Source of the DNA: Emergomyces orientalis
Taxonomy: Eukaryota; Ascomycota; Eurotiomycetes; Onygenales; Ajellomycetaceae
Length of the DNA stretch: 64,000 bases
Assembly: GCA_002110485.1 (NCBI GenBank)
Contig: MOWL01000001.1
Location: forward strand, 806,001 to 870,000
Direction of reading: 5' to 3'
Under the pieces are notes generated by a model. It saw only the letters and a program-made list of their open reading frames with translations. It searched no databases and was not told where the DNA came from. Shown one piece after another: positions 24,349-36,398 of this stretch; within the stretch, counting starts at the first letter, position 1; each line of letters opens with the position of its first letter. The position numbers and the translations under genes are program-made.

Positions 24349-25191
24349 ATGTCTACCCCCAAGCGCACAGTGTTGATAACCGGCTGTTCGGACGGTGGTC
24401 TTGGTGCCGCTCTTGCCGTTGCTTTCCACAACGCCGGCCTGGAGGTGTACGCCACTGCGCGCAATCCAGCAAAAATGACAGGTGTTGCGTCTCACGGCAT
24501 CAAAACCTTACCTCTAGACGTACTCTCCGCCTCCTCGATCAGGGAATGTGTCGAGAAGTTACCGTCGCTAGATATCTTCGTGAACAACGCTGGGGCAGGG
24601 TATCATATGCCCATATCTGATCTGGACATTGAAGAGTCAAAGAAGTTATTCGACCTGAATGTCTGGGCTCCTATCGCCGTGACACAAGCGATGCTACCCC
24701 TCCTGATAAAGTCCAAGGGCATGATTGTGAACCACACATCTTCCTCGAGCGTTGCAGCCCTCCCGTTTCAGGGCGCGTATAATGCGTCAAAGGCCGCGAT
24801 GTCAATGTTCTCTGACACGATGCGGCTGGAACTCCAGCCCTTCGACATCAAAGTCGTCAATGTGAAGACAGGCGTCGTCACGTCGAAATTTTTTGATAAT
24901 AAGATACACACCACCTCGCTACCAAAGGATTCAATCTATCAGCCAGCGAAAACGATTGTCGAGAAAGTGATGGGGTCTGAAGGGTCGAAAGGAGCAGAGG
25001 GAACAGATCCTGAGGTCTGGGCAAAACAGGTTGTGAGGGACTTGTTGAGAACCAAGCCGCCGATGACGGTCTGGAGAGGGGCGCGAGCTGGTCTGGTGAG
25101 CTGGGGGACGTTACTGCCGCCTTGGCTGCTGGATTCAATGGCTAGGAAGTTGACAGGGTTTGATGTGGTGGAGCGATTGGTGCGCGGTTGA
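24349..25191 (+). CDS. Short-chain dehydrogenase/reductase, probable 1-acyldihydroxyacetone-phosphate reductase (AYR1-like)
   Basis: Intronless 280-aa classical SDR. The NAD(P)-binding motif TGCSDGGLG is near residue 11, with an Arg-containing segment after beta2 (YATARNPAKM) that suggests NADPH. NNAGAGYHMP is near 83. The active site is the Ser cluster NHTSSSS near 130 and YNASK with Tyr144 and Lys148. The closest recognisable family is yeast Ayr1, which reduces 1-acyl-DHAP to lysophosphatidic acid on the ER and lipid droplets. The C-terminal hydrophobic stretch around residues 245-262 (ARAGLVSWGTLLPPWLL) fits membrane association. The gene stands alone between two long gene-poor stretches. 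Other SDR substrates cannot be excluded. Confidence 0.85.
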   Translation: MSTPKRTVLITGCSDGGLGAALAVAFHNAGLEVYATARNPAKMTGVASHGIKTLPLDVLSASSIRECVEKLPSLDIFVNNAGAGYHMPISDLDIEESKKLFDLNVWAPIAVTQAMLPLLIKSKGMIVNHTSSSSVAALPFQGAYNASKAAMSMFSDTMRLELQPFDIKVVNVKTGVVTSKFFDNKIHTTSLPKDSIYQPAKTIVEKVMGSEGSKGAEGTDPEVWAKQVVRDLLRTKPPMTVWRGARAGLVSWGTLLPPWLLDSMARKLTGFDVVERLVRG

Positions 25192-28100
25192 GAAAGCCAA
25201 AGCGAGGGGGGTGGGTGGGCGTGCTGCCAATTTGTAATTCTAGCAAACCAACTGTATTAATGTTCTTAATATTATAGATATGCCGAGCAATTCATTCTTA
25301 GTTATTCTTCAACGAACTGGATGATCTAGATGATGTTGTGGCCTTGCAATTGACAGCACAGCTGCCTGAAGGCGGAAAGATTCTTCGACTTAACTCCTCT
25401 AGTAAAAGTTTTTCAAACTGATGAATGAACTTGAGTCCAAGGTTCAGGCATGGGCTACAATGTGTCTAGTCACAAAGGTAAAGGGGCTCTGAAAGAGAAT
25501 GAATAAGTTTTAGAAAACTAGCTCACCGGCCATTCTAACAAGTTACTACTTGTCACGTCAGTCGGATTGACATGAATGTCCCACTAATGCCTCAGAGAAT
25601 TTCTTGGCTGTCTTCCCCCCCTGATATAGTAGGTGATCATCTCGCAATCTTTGAGCGTTTAAGGATAGTTCCTATAATCGTGGTGAATACGCACCGGACT
25701 CCTCTTTGGGCAAAAGCAGTCTCTCTTCCCATTTGTCACTGGGTAGCGCGGCAGGCTTGGAGCTCAACACCAGACGGGGCGAAGGAGGAAGAAGTAGTTG
25801 AGCTTTCCTCTTTCGAGCTCAACGAGCGGGTACCAATTATTGGCAAATAAAAAAATAAAATAAAATAAAAAGGTGTAGAAGGACAAATGGAAGCTTGGGA
25901 AGCAGGGGCGAAATGCCACATGATTGTCCGCGTTTACTTGCATGCAACAATCGATCTTGGTGAGGCAGAGCATTTTGTGGGATAAAGAAACATGTTTGAG
26001 AAAAACAAGCATGGTGCTTCAAGCTTAGGGATAACTTAGGCGTTGCTGCATAATGAAGCCACTGTGAAAATCATTGATGTGCTCAGCATAGTGCACCATT
26101 GGTCATTGATAAGCGGATAGTATTCGTATTTTGAATATTTGGGAGAAGGTAATAAATCTGAACTGTCTCTCTCTTTTTGCCCACCTGCAGGCCCGTCCCT
26201 CCCTTGCTCGTGTTTGGATGGTGATCGTTTGTGGCTGTGGAGAGGGAGAATCGCTGGTCCAGTTTGCCGATAAGGTACGAAGAGAACGGCTTGATTGGCT
26301 TCACGGTCGCATGGCAAATTATGCTATGCTATGCCAGTTGGACTGTGCGCATGAACTTTCTTGGCTTCCAAGGGTCCGATGAGCTTCAGATAAATACCTC
26401 GTTCAACCAGGAGTACTCCGTAGAAATAAGCAAAAGCATAAGGAGAACACTGCCCTGAAAATCGCTTAACAATTCGTATACAAAAGTACAGAAAAAATAA
26501 AAGGAACGATGAAGCAGCGCGGGGATTTTCCTAATTAGCTCGAAACTTCCCTTTCTGTTTGCCAAAACATAGTTGATTAGATTAGAAAAAACCCGCTGAA
26601 CAAGCTATTCTGCGGAGAATGCGGCCCCAAGCCGCCTATCAATTGACATTCCTGCATGAGTACGAGCACCTCGAGTGAAGAAACTGGCGCAGGGTCCGAC
26701 CCGACCCATTGGGGCTGTATTGATCGTGTGCAAGGACGATCTTTCGCAGTTACATTTTTGCGCTTGGTAGTTGAATGAAGTGGCTGGCATGTGATGTGTT
26801 TTTCTTGAACCCTAGTCGCGCAGTAAGCGCATAAATCGAATTCATTCGATTTCTGGCGAGCCTGAAAGGTACCAATTTATTACTTTTTTGTTCAGGAATG
26901 CCGACAAAGTGACAGGGAGGGGGGTAGGGGTGTGTGCGCCGGACTGAAAGCATTTGAATGATGGTAATTGACGGTTCACAGAAGGAAAATCATGATTATG
27001 TGTGGCATATTTCGCCCAAATCTTCCCCCACTTTTCTTCTCCAATCGTCAGCGGAGAATATCCTTCTGGCAGCGTGGAAAAGGAAACATGGAAGATAACT
27101 GGAAGAGTTGAAGGGGGCGCACTCCACCCGCCAGTGGAGTAGCAATCCAACTTGTGTTATTGCTCTAGTTTTTTACTCAGCGGTTGGAAATTAGAAAACG
27201 TCTCGCATGCTCGTGCTTCAACGGGGCTGTAGACCCAAGCGCCATCTAAATCCGCTACAAAGCATACCTCCATGAGTCAAATAAGTAAAAATTTGCCATC
27301 TCCCAGTCCTCAACACCACACGACACCGCGGATATAAACTAAACCGAACGTTTTCGCATGTCAGCCTTTGGCAGCGGGCAGCTCCGCTCGGGCTTGGCAT
27401 GACGACATAGGCTTAAATGATGTGCTGTTTCGGGAATGGCGCCGTACTAAGTGGGACTGGCCAAGACACGCCGTGTGGAGTCATTGCGGGGCCACGATCT
27501 TAGGGGAGGAGCCATGGAAGGAAGGCGACAGGGGCCCCTTGCTTCAAATTAGCCAATGGAAACTCAGTACAGACAAAAATCCGATAGGCTAAGAAAATTT
27601 TTGCGTTGGACCAACTCGGTCCGATATCACGTGATATTGCATTTTTGGTCAAGGGGCGGGCTGTTTGGGAACATGATTGGTTATTGCAGGGTAAGCCAAG
27701 GTTAAAACTCCACAGCAGCCACACTTCCGGCTGCACTAATACTTATTTAGGTTAGATCTATCGGCATCTTTGCTTTCGGCAATTGTTCGATTCCAATTGG
27801 CTGGGTGCTCTTTACCTTGGTACGAATGAAGTCGGGTTCCCAATCATTTTGAAGCTGGTTCGGGTAATTTTGCACGACATTCATGATTCATGTCTCTCAT
27901 GTTTCCATGTCTGGTAAAGAGTAAACACAAAGTGCAGTGGCATTTTCATATTAATTACGGGCCACTTTTCTCACTAGCTAAGGTTAAGTATTTCTTCTCA
28001 GACATGATAAATAACTCTTGGTTTTCTTGACGCCTGTCTTGCTTCGTTCGAGTTTTTTCCGCCCCCCCAAGTCGGGGCTAATCAATTAGATCACGCCACT

Positions 28101-29170
28101 GATCGTCATTGGTCTTACTCCTAGCAATATTAGCTCCTTACGCCTGCTCGAACGAGTGTGCGCTTCCACGCAGGACACCAGCGTTCTTGGCTGTCCCTCT
28201 TTTCTTTTTTTTTGCTTTTTTATCTTTCTGCGCCCTTACGGAGTAGATTGATTATCGTTGCTGCGCAAGAAGCTATACGAGCAATTCTGATGATTTGCTC
28301 TTTGCTGAACGACTGTCCAGCGGAAACCCCATTACCGCGTTACACCTAGACAGCCAGCCTCCCATCCCAAGCTTTTTACCAAATCCAAACCCAATTCAAT
28401 TCTTCCTATTACGTCTCTCCACAACCCACCTTTATCACTCCACCTTCCGGGATATTCTTTTTTCCCTCGTATTACCTTTCCCTCAGTTTTTGGGGCCCCG
28501 GTCTTGCGGGTAGAGTACCTAGGTATATAACAGGCGAACCCTCCCAGTGTCGGACACCTGTATTTCCGTTCAACCTCACCGTCCAAACACATCTGGAAGC
28601 CAACTCATTTGTGCTCTTACGGCTTGAAGTGGCTAGGTTCTTCTGGGTTTAAGCTCGAACATTCCGTAATATACGTTGAGCTTCATTACCTTCTCTCTTC
28701 ATATTTCCTCCCTCTCTTTGGATAGCTGTTTGGCTTCAATTCCACCGAGTTTCATTAACTTGCATCCTGCTCCCTACTTCCTGTTGTTCACTGTGTAATA
28801 CAGAAACGGATCTACCACATCTTGCAACAGATTCACTGCCAGTCGCATACCTTCATGCTCCGTCATTGGATAAGCCCTAGCAGCAATCGTCTATCCACCC
28901 AAAGCAACAATACAACAGCCGCCAAGGTTCCCAAAAGCAGCAAGTAATCAGACGCCAATTCGCATACACCTTTGACATACCCAGCCCTGTACAACACAAA
29001 GCAAAACAGTATATATCATTGCTAGAGGAATCTCCGAACGCGCCTTTACGTTTTTCTAGTAGACCAAACAACACACGTCCCCTCCCAAAAGCGACAACTT
29101 ACCCAGAGACAAACCAACAACCCCAACGCGCCCACATCAAACACCAAAACGTCAAGACAGAACCGCAATC
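25192..29170. other. About 4 kb intergenic region and long promoter of the transporter gene
   Basis: No gene was found on either strand. The left half is A+T-leaning. The right part (about 28100-29170) is rich in pyrimidine tracts and CCAAT-like and T-rich elements and probably holds promoter plus a long 5' leader of the MFS gene. A perfect 14-base palindrome with an E-box lies at 27624-27637 and is listed separately. Confidence 0.45.
27624..27637. promoter_or_regulatory. Perfect palindrome ATATCACGTGATAT with CACGTG E-box core
   Basis: Fourteen bases equal to their own reverse complement, centred on CACGTG and containing TCACGTGA. bHLH factors such as Cbf1, Pho4 or SREBP-type proteins bind this core as dimers. 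It lies 1.5 kb upstream of the MFS transporter start, with no other gene near. The motif is seen directly; factor and target are inferred. Confidence 0.45.
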
Positions 29171-31755
29171 ATGCAGTTCCTCGTGAATCCATTCAGGAAT
29201 AACGACCACTCAGCCTTCCCTGGCGTCCTGGTGCCCCTGGCGCAAGCACAACACACAAAAATCTTCAGTCCCAGCTCTGGAGACGCCAAGTCGGACAATG
29301 TAGCAGAAAAGGGCTCGTCATCTTCTTTAGCTGACCAGCAATACTCTGGCTTGACTCTGGAAGCCATTAGAGCTGAGGTAGAGAACGATGTAGCAACATC
29401 TGGCAGCGATACCGCATATGATCGTATGTTCTGAAAAAATTTCTGCGTTTTGTTCTCTCTCTCGGCCTTATTTTCTTTCTTTCTTTCTTTCTGAAAACAA
29501 CCAAAAAAAGAAAGGACCTGTTATCTTTCAGCTTATAACGGCCGTATCCTCCTCCACCATCTCATCTTTTTGCTCTATTCCGGTTTCATTTCTACAGAAC
29601 CTCTCCTTATGCGACCAGGAGGCCCTTACATATATATACGTATATATTATATTGAAGATGACGGATCTAATTATATAACGACTATTTAGGTAAATCGAAA
29701 GTTATTAACTTGGCTGTCCAGGATATTGGAATGGGAAAATATCAATGGCAATTGTTTGTTCTCTGCGGTTTTGGCTGGCTAGCAGACAAGTAAGTTAAAT
29801 ACATATTGAAACCCTTCTTCCCCCCCCCCCTTTTACCCTTTTGTTATTTCACGTGGAACGGACACTGTGTTTTTATTTATTTTCGATGTATAATATTTTG
29901 GAAAAAATCGATTGGCTAACAAGCATTAAATTTTTTGTGGTTTTGCAGCCTCTGGTTACAGGTAAATAAATTATACTCAATCGCCTTATTAGGGTGATAA
30001 AACAATGAATTACAAAAAAAGGACTATAAATCGCTGACAACCCAATCTTGTTGTAGGGCGTTGCTTTGACCTTGCCAAGTCTTTCAGTGGAATTTGGGAT
30101 TGACGACTCCTATGTTCGGTTCACAACCTGTTCCTTGTTTGTTGGCTTGTGTTTTGGAGCCGTGGTCTGGGGCACTGCGTCGGATATGATCGGTCGTCGT
30201 CTCGCGTTTAACCTGACTCTTCTCATCACTGGTGTGTTTGGCCTTGCTGCAGGTGGCAGCCCAACCTGGATTGGGTAAGTTAGAAATTCTGTTTAGCTAG
30301 CCTATCAAGCAGCAGAAAGGGAAAACTTGAAGAAACCTCTCATGATAAAAACTAACATTTGTTTTTAGTGTATGTGCTATGTTCGCATGTCTAGGCCTAG
30401 GAGTTGGTGGTAATCTGCCAGTCGAACGGCGCACTATTCTTGGAATTCTTGCCCTTTGCTTCGGGCAATCTTCTAACAATGTTAAGTATCTGGTGGCCTC
30501 TTGGTACACTTATTGGAAGGTATATTCCCTGTCCACCTTTTTTTGTATTTTTATTCTCATTATTGAACCCCCTACCCCCTGAGTTTTCCTTGAAGCTAAC
30601 AGAACTCCAGCATGATTGCCTGGGGCCTCATCCCAAAATTTTCCTGTGACCCAGAAAACCAAATTTGCACAAAAGAAAACAATATGGGATGGCGCTACCT
30701 CGTCATCACCCTGGGTGCCTTGACGTTTGTTATGTTCCTGTGCCGATTCTTCCTTTTCCACCTCTACGAATCGCCCAAGTTCCTCCTTTCCCGTGGCCGT
30801 CAGGACGAAGCTGTGGCTACAGTACATGCCATCGCATATAAGAATGGAGCCAAGACCTGGCTGACCAGCGAGATTCTGAACGAGATTGGCGGCCATCCTG
30901 AAGAAGTTTCTCCTGATGAGCAGAAGCTGTCAAATACGGAGATTATCAGAAGGCAGCTCTCTAAGTTCTCTACGCAACGTATTGCTCCTCTTTTCGCGAC
31001 TAGAAGACTCGGGTTTACAAGTACGTTCCGTTTTTTAATTTTGTGATGATGACGATGACAACGAAAACCTTTTACTAATACATTCCTTAGCTGTCCTCCT
31101 CTGGTTCTGCTGGGCCACCATTGGCATGGGATATCCCCTTTTCAACGCTTTCTTGCCCCAGTACCTCGGAAACAACGGAGAAACACCTGTTGCAATTGGT
31201 ACGTCCGGCCGTTCCCCAACTCCCTCCTTCCCTAGCTTGGGCTTTGAGAGAAAGAAAAAAAAAGATCTCACTTAACATCAACCAACTAACCCAATAAACA
31301 ACTCAGTCTACCGCAACTACGCCATAACCGCCGTTGTGGGCGTCCCCGGCTCCATACTCGCCTGCTACACAGTCGACATCCCCTACATCGGCCGCAAGGG
31401 CACCATGGCAATCTCCACCGCCCTCACAGCCGTGACTCTCTTCTGCTTCACCATCTCCACAAACCCAGATGTTCAGCTTGCCTGCACCTGTCTAGAAGCC
31501 TTCTTCCAGAACATCATGTACGGCGTGCTGTACGCATACACACCAGAAGTCTTCCCCGCACCCAACCGTGGAACCGGCACTGGTATTGCTAGCTGTCTGA
31601 ATCGGATTTGCGGCCTGCTGGCTCCCATCGTTGCTATTTATGGTGGTAGTGCGAATCCCAAGGCGCCGGTTTATGCCTCTGGCGGGCTTATGCTTGCGGC
31701 GTTTGTGGCGATGGTTTTGTTGCCGATTGAGACCAGAGGGAGGTCTAGTTTGTAG
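29171..31755 (+). CDS. MFS transporter, sugar/SV2-like, with an apparent +1 frameshift
   Basis: Membrane transporter of the major facilitator superfamily; substrate unknown. Eight exons: 29171-29423, 29690-29789, 29949-29961 (13 bases), 30057-30274, 30369-30519, 30611-31020, 31091-31198 and 31307-31755. They sum to 1702 bases, one over a multiple of three; corrected length is about 566 aa. The cytosolic N-terminus (about 90 aa) precedes the conserved entry DIGMGKYQWQLFVLCGFGW, then TLPSLSVEFGI and the MFS loop signature SDMIGRRLAF. A large loop (LYESPKFLLSRGR) and a second six-helix half ending ETRGRSSL follow. In exon 5 the frame shifts within GNLPV[D]GALFLEFLP at about 30424-30427, where GTCGAACGGC needs one A removed. 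It is either a sequencing error or a pseudogene truncated after about four helices. Confidence 0.85.
30424..30427 (+). other. Apparent single-base insertion in the MFS gene
   Basis: GAAC in GTCGAACGGCGCA should be GAC to continue from LGVGGNLPV into GALFLEFLPFASG. The surplus A is in a run of two A. The exon sum modulo 3 agrees with exactly one extra base. Confidence 0.75.
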
Positions 31756-33066
31756 AGGGGATAAAAAGGAGCTACATGAAGGGCATCGATGATGGTGGCG
31801 GCGTTGTGATGCGTGAGAGAGAAAATGACTGAACATTTCTGGGATAGATTTAGAGATGATTTACATTGATTCTCTCTTCTATTTTATACTATTTTTTACT
31901 ATTTTTCACTGTTATATCTCCATAGATATATCACGTCCCTCGCTTTATATATATATACCCAATTTTTGTTAACGCATCTGATGAAATGGGTGGATGCTTT
32001 GAATTGGTCGGGATCGAGCGACGAGAGTAGCTGGTGTTGGGGAAAGGGGGAGGGGGTAGAACTGATACAACCCTTTTTTAATATCCATGCATAATATACT
32101 ACTGCATTTACTCTTTTACGATTACTCTTTTGTTTCTATACTCGTGGAAGGTAACCAAAAAAAAAAGAAGGCTCTTGTAAAAGTTGATATTCTTTTTCTT
32201 CTAATAGCAAGTAACACGTCATCTCAGAGGTTCAGATAAATACAGCAAAGGGAAGGCCCCTTGTCAATCAGTGCCCATTTATTTTTTAATATTTAGTTAA
32301 TTTTCGCTGTCCTCTACTTTTTATATCCCTCCTCGCTTTTTCCTTCAGGCTCAATCCTGGCATGATTTAACCAAACCAACTCAGCTACCTCAAAAATCAC
32401 CTCCTCCTGGGAGATCCGCGTATACAACATGCAAGTAAGGCACATGCACACCCCTTGCTTTGGCTCTCTGAATTCAACCCACAGCTTTTCTATTTTTGCC
32501 AATCAAGCACATGCTTGTCGTTTCATTGCAGCGCAGTGATCTGTGAGTTCCTTTTCCCCTTTCCCCATGAATTACATTTCGGAAAAGTGGGCGAAAAGGG
32601 CACTTCTAAAATCAAAGTAAACTAGAGAAATCAAACTAGCTATAGCGTTTTTTGTTATTTTTTTATTTATAAATTTTTTAGATGTAATAACCTGGTTGCT
32701 AACGTGCATGTTCTGTGCATACATCTAAGTACCTACTTATAGGCATAGCAGGAACCGTTACAACGGCCCCAGAGGGCCGGGGGGTATATGAGGAGGAGGT
32801 GCAGAAGGTATCAAAAAAAATTTCAGAAAGAAAATAGCTCCTTCACACACTTCGCACATCGCAGAAGCCCAAATAACCAGCCCAACCCAACCAAACCACA
32901 CCAAACCATGTAATCAACCATGTGTATAGCTGAGGCCTCATACACAATACGCACGTATTCAACAATATTTTACTTTTGCTTTCAGGTGTCTAAAAAATAT
33001 GTTTGCCGTTAATATGTAAATGTAAAGTTTATGCCTTGCCCCATGTACCGTAGATCCTGTGGTGCA

Positions 33067-33093
33067 ACACACACACACACACACACACACACA
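33067..33093. repeat. (AC)n dinucleotide microsatellite
   Basis: About 13 uninterrupted AC units are seen directly. Confidence 0.9.
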
Positions 33094-33313
33094 AGTCCTC
33101 TATCTTCCACCTGGGAAGAGGAGGGTGAAAGCAGGAGAAACTCATGAAACTATAAAGCCGTGCGAAGTAAAATGGAAAAGGAGAAGACCCAAAGAAAAGA
33201 GGGAAGAGACAAAAAAAAAGGAGATAGTAGGGTGAATAAAAAGTAGCTGGAGACACAGAAGCGGAGGGAAGTCGCCTATGCAAGAAAAATAGACTAAAAG
33301 GGGAACGACGTGA

Positions 33314-33337
33314 GGGGGATGGGGATGGGGATGGGGG
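33314..33337 (+). other. Potential G-quadruplex, four G runs with AT loops
   Basis: Runs of 5, 4, 4 and 5 G separated each time by AT, an ideal short-loop G4 pattern on the plus strand. It lies about 340 bases past the stop codon of the minus-strand kinase gene, so the G-rich strand is that gene's template strand. It might affect transcription end or genome stability; that is inference. Confidence 0.6.
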
Positions 33338-33680
33338 CGTCAAAGTGTAGTGCTTTTAGCTTTTTCTCTCAGTCTTTCTTTGTTATTCTCAATTTTCTTT
33401 TTCTCTCATTCTTCTGGCAAGAATGAGAAGACATTGGTGTATATATATGATGATATAGATATGCAAAGCTTGGCAAACCCAAATAGGAATCATAAAAAAG
33501 GAAAAGAAAAGGAAAATAGATGGAGAAGGAGACTATCAAAATTCCGAGTCAAAATCAAATATCAAAAAAAGGGACCTCGAGGGAAAAAAAAAAAAAAAAT
33601 TTATCTATTCACGTCAACACACATTCAACACTTTCCCAAACACTTTCTCATGAAAAGAAAAATAAATCAAAACAGTATCA

Positions 33681-36137
33681 TCAAACAACCTCCTGCCCCT
33701 GCATCCGCCTCCCCCTCCTCCCCAACAACGTCGCATTATCTAAACTAAGCTCAAACGGCTGCCTCGACGATCGCGCCGCATTCTCCCTCGCCGCAGCCGC
33801 AACAGCAGCGCTATGCGTACCATAGCCACCACCTCCGCCACCACCCTGTTGTCGTTGGGTTTGTCTCTGCCGCTGTTGTGGCTGCTGCTGCTGTCTTTGT
33901 CTCGCCTGTGCTGCCGCACTGGGTTGAGTAGCAGCCGTCGCGTTCAGATTTGTCGATTGTAACCTCGCCTCCATGGCCGCTACTTCGGCCGGGTTATGTC
34001 CCGCCCGTGGCGCCACCTCGGCGGGAATCACGACATTCTTATCCTGGTCGTAATAAATTATGCCCTCGAGATCATCATCGTCATCACTATTGTCATCGTC
34101 ATCGTCGCCGTAGTCTTCATTGAGCGGGTTGAGGGCAGCGCGGAAGCCGCCGGCACCGGTCGCACCAGCGCGGTAGCCCTGTTTAAAATTCTTGCGTCGT
34201 TTGCCCTCTTCTTCCTGGCGGTGGACGGCATAGCCGACGTCGAAGACTTCGCGGAGATTGATGGCGCCAGGGGATCGGAAATCCATCTTGCGATCCATGA
34301 CTGCGCCAGGGGTTTCCAGGAATTGGGCGTGGAGGGCGGCTGGGGTTGCGAGCGGGGGTGCATCGGCGGCAGCATGGGTTTCTTCGTTAGTTTGTTTGAT
34401 CCAGGGGTGTTGCAGGAATTCTTTGATGGTGAAGCGTTTTTCCGGGTCGACGGTTAGCAGGTGGGAGACGAGGTCCTGAGCGGGTTTGGAGATGTCGTCC
34501 CACCACGGGGAGAGGAAGGTGTATTGACCCCGGGCGACCTTTTCGGTCAGCACTTGGATGCTCTCGTCGTAGAATGGGGGGAAGCCGCAGAGTAGTGTGT
34601 AAAGAACGCATCCTAGAGCCCACATGTCGACGCTCTTTGAGTACCGTTCGTCTTTGACGATTTCAGGGGCCGTGTAACCAACGGTACCGCATGGTGTCAT
34701 GGTTTCGCTGTCCCATATGACCTTGGAAAGACCAAAATCGGCCACTTTGATCTGACCAATACCACCCCCCCCGACACCGGCGGTGAACTCGCCCTCATCG
34801 GCTTTTTCCTCGTCACCAGGAGCAGGTTCTTTTGGGTTTTTGGTAGGAACGAAAGGAATAGGGTAAAATAGGAGATTTTCAGGTTTGATGTCACTTAGGG
34901 GGGGGAAAAATTGGCCCGTTAGTGAGGTTCGTCATCGAGGATGAGGCATGACGCCATGAAAGTGGATACATACCGGTGTACAACGCCACAATGTTCATGC
35001 AGATATTCTATTGCCTTTGCGACTTGTAAGATAACATGGCGACTGAGGTCCTCGCTAAAGTACGTCAATCGAACGATTTGGTGAAATAGTTCACCACCAG
35101 GACAAAGTTCAAGAACGATATAATAAAACTGTCTCGACTCTGAGAACTCGACCAACTTGACAATATTGGGATGGTCGACTTGGCGCATTATTTGAACTTC
35201 TTTGAGGATGTTGGCACGCTGTGTGGAAAAAGAAAAATATGGCAAAACCACGAGTTAGTGACACAATAAGGGTATGCATTGGTGTGAGGGTGTATAGACA
35301 GCCAAATTTTGTAAATAAAAATCCAAAAACTTGAGTGTCTAAAGAAAATCGAATCCAAGAGATGAAAACTTAGGAGTCAAATAAAAGCTCACCTCCACGA
35401 CCTGTTTTTGCTTCTTCTTGAGGTCCGGATGAAGATGAGCCTCGCCCTAGAATTCCGCTCTTCGATGTTGGCGAGTGTAAAAGAAAGAAATACGATGAAA
35501 GTTTGATAGAGAAGAGAAAAAAACGAGTCAAACCGCATAGCATACGGACAGTATGCGTCGCAACACGAAAGTATAGCAGAGGCTAGATATATGTATATTA
35601 TAAAACAAAGGGGGGATGGAGGGGGAGAGACACAAAAGAAAAATGGTCCGGTGTCTAGCGACAGGCGCGTACCTGTTTGGAGTTCATCTCGAATTTGCGG
35701 ACGACCTTGATAGCAACCTCTCCGAATTTACCAGTCGTATCTTTGGCTCGATATACATTACTGAAAGCACCATCACCCATCTTCTCGACCAGCTCCCATC
35801 TCTCCAGACCCGGGTATTTTGGCATCGTCGACCTACTTCGCCTCTCCTCTGCGATTATCTGTTCGATTTCCGACTCGTGTGCCTGTCCGCCTTTACCAGC
35901 ACCAGTCCCTGTTTGTTTTGATGTTGGCATATTAGCAGCATCTTTCGGTGGTAATCTGCTATCCAAAGCATCCAGACCGCGGGCTGCGGTTGGATATTGG
36001 CCCGGTGGTTGTTTTTGTTGCTCTGCGTGGATGGCGGAGACATTTGTGGTGGGTTCCGCGTGGGGAGTAACTACGCGGGCCTGTTTGCCATGACGTATGA
36101 AATTCTTGAGGCTTTGAATAGTACTCATGATGGACAA
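33681..36137 (-). CDS. Serine/threonine kinase, Srk1/Rck2-type MAPK-activated kinase
   Basis: Four exons, 36137-35673, 35446-35393, 35218-34974 and 34893-33681, with GT-AG introns, give 658 aa. The first 110 residues are a regulatory N-terminus starting near SLKNFIRHGKQARV. The kinase domain runs from about 114 to 410: glycine loop GDGAFSNVYRAKD, catalytic lysine in VAIKVVRK, VVHRDIKPENLLF, a Gly-rich insertion, VADFGLSK, GTVGYTAPEIV and FLQHPWIK. The layout matches fission yeast Srk1 and yeast Rck2, CaMK-group kinases phosphorylated by the Hog1/Sty1 stress MAPK that act on translation and the cell cycle. The tail carries acidic (DDDDDNSDDDDD) and Gln-rich low complexity. An alternative start is the ATG at 36128. 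Several AGGGG stress elements lie upstream. Confidence 0.93.
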
Positions 36138-36398
36138 AAACAGTCTCAGGAGTTGCTTGTCTTAGGGTGTTCTCAAAAGGAAAAAGAGAAGGTCAGGTCC
36201 GTAAGGTCACAAGGAGCGGTAGGGAGTAGGCTTCGTTCATCGAAAGCGGGGAAGTATGTTGGGCCACAAATCACGATGGTTTTAGGTTTTTAGGACACCA
36301 AGCGAAGCTGTCAATAATATGAAACAGGAAGAGTGAAAAAGGAACGTCAATCAAGTCAAGGTAAAAACCGGTCTCAGGTCCTAAAAAGTACCGGGAGG

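Larger units (their letters stand above)
31756..33680. other. Intergenic between convergent MFS and kinase genes, low-complexity tracts
   Basis: Holds the 3' regions of both flanking genes. Homopolymer and simple-sequence tracts are frequent: T-rich DNA at 31860-31960, an (AC)n microsatellite at 33067-33093, a G-run array at 33314-33337 and a long A-run near 33583-33599. No gene or RNA was recognised. Confidence 0.5.

Noticed and set aside
33990..34457. Plus-strand 153-codon frame opposite the kinase
   Set aside because: Antisense shadow of the acidic and Arg-rich kinase tail; no independent motifs.
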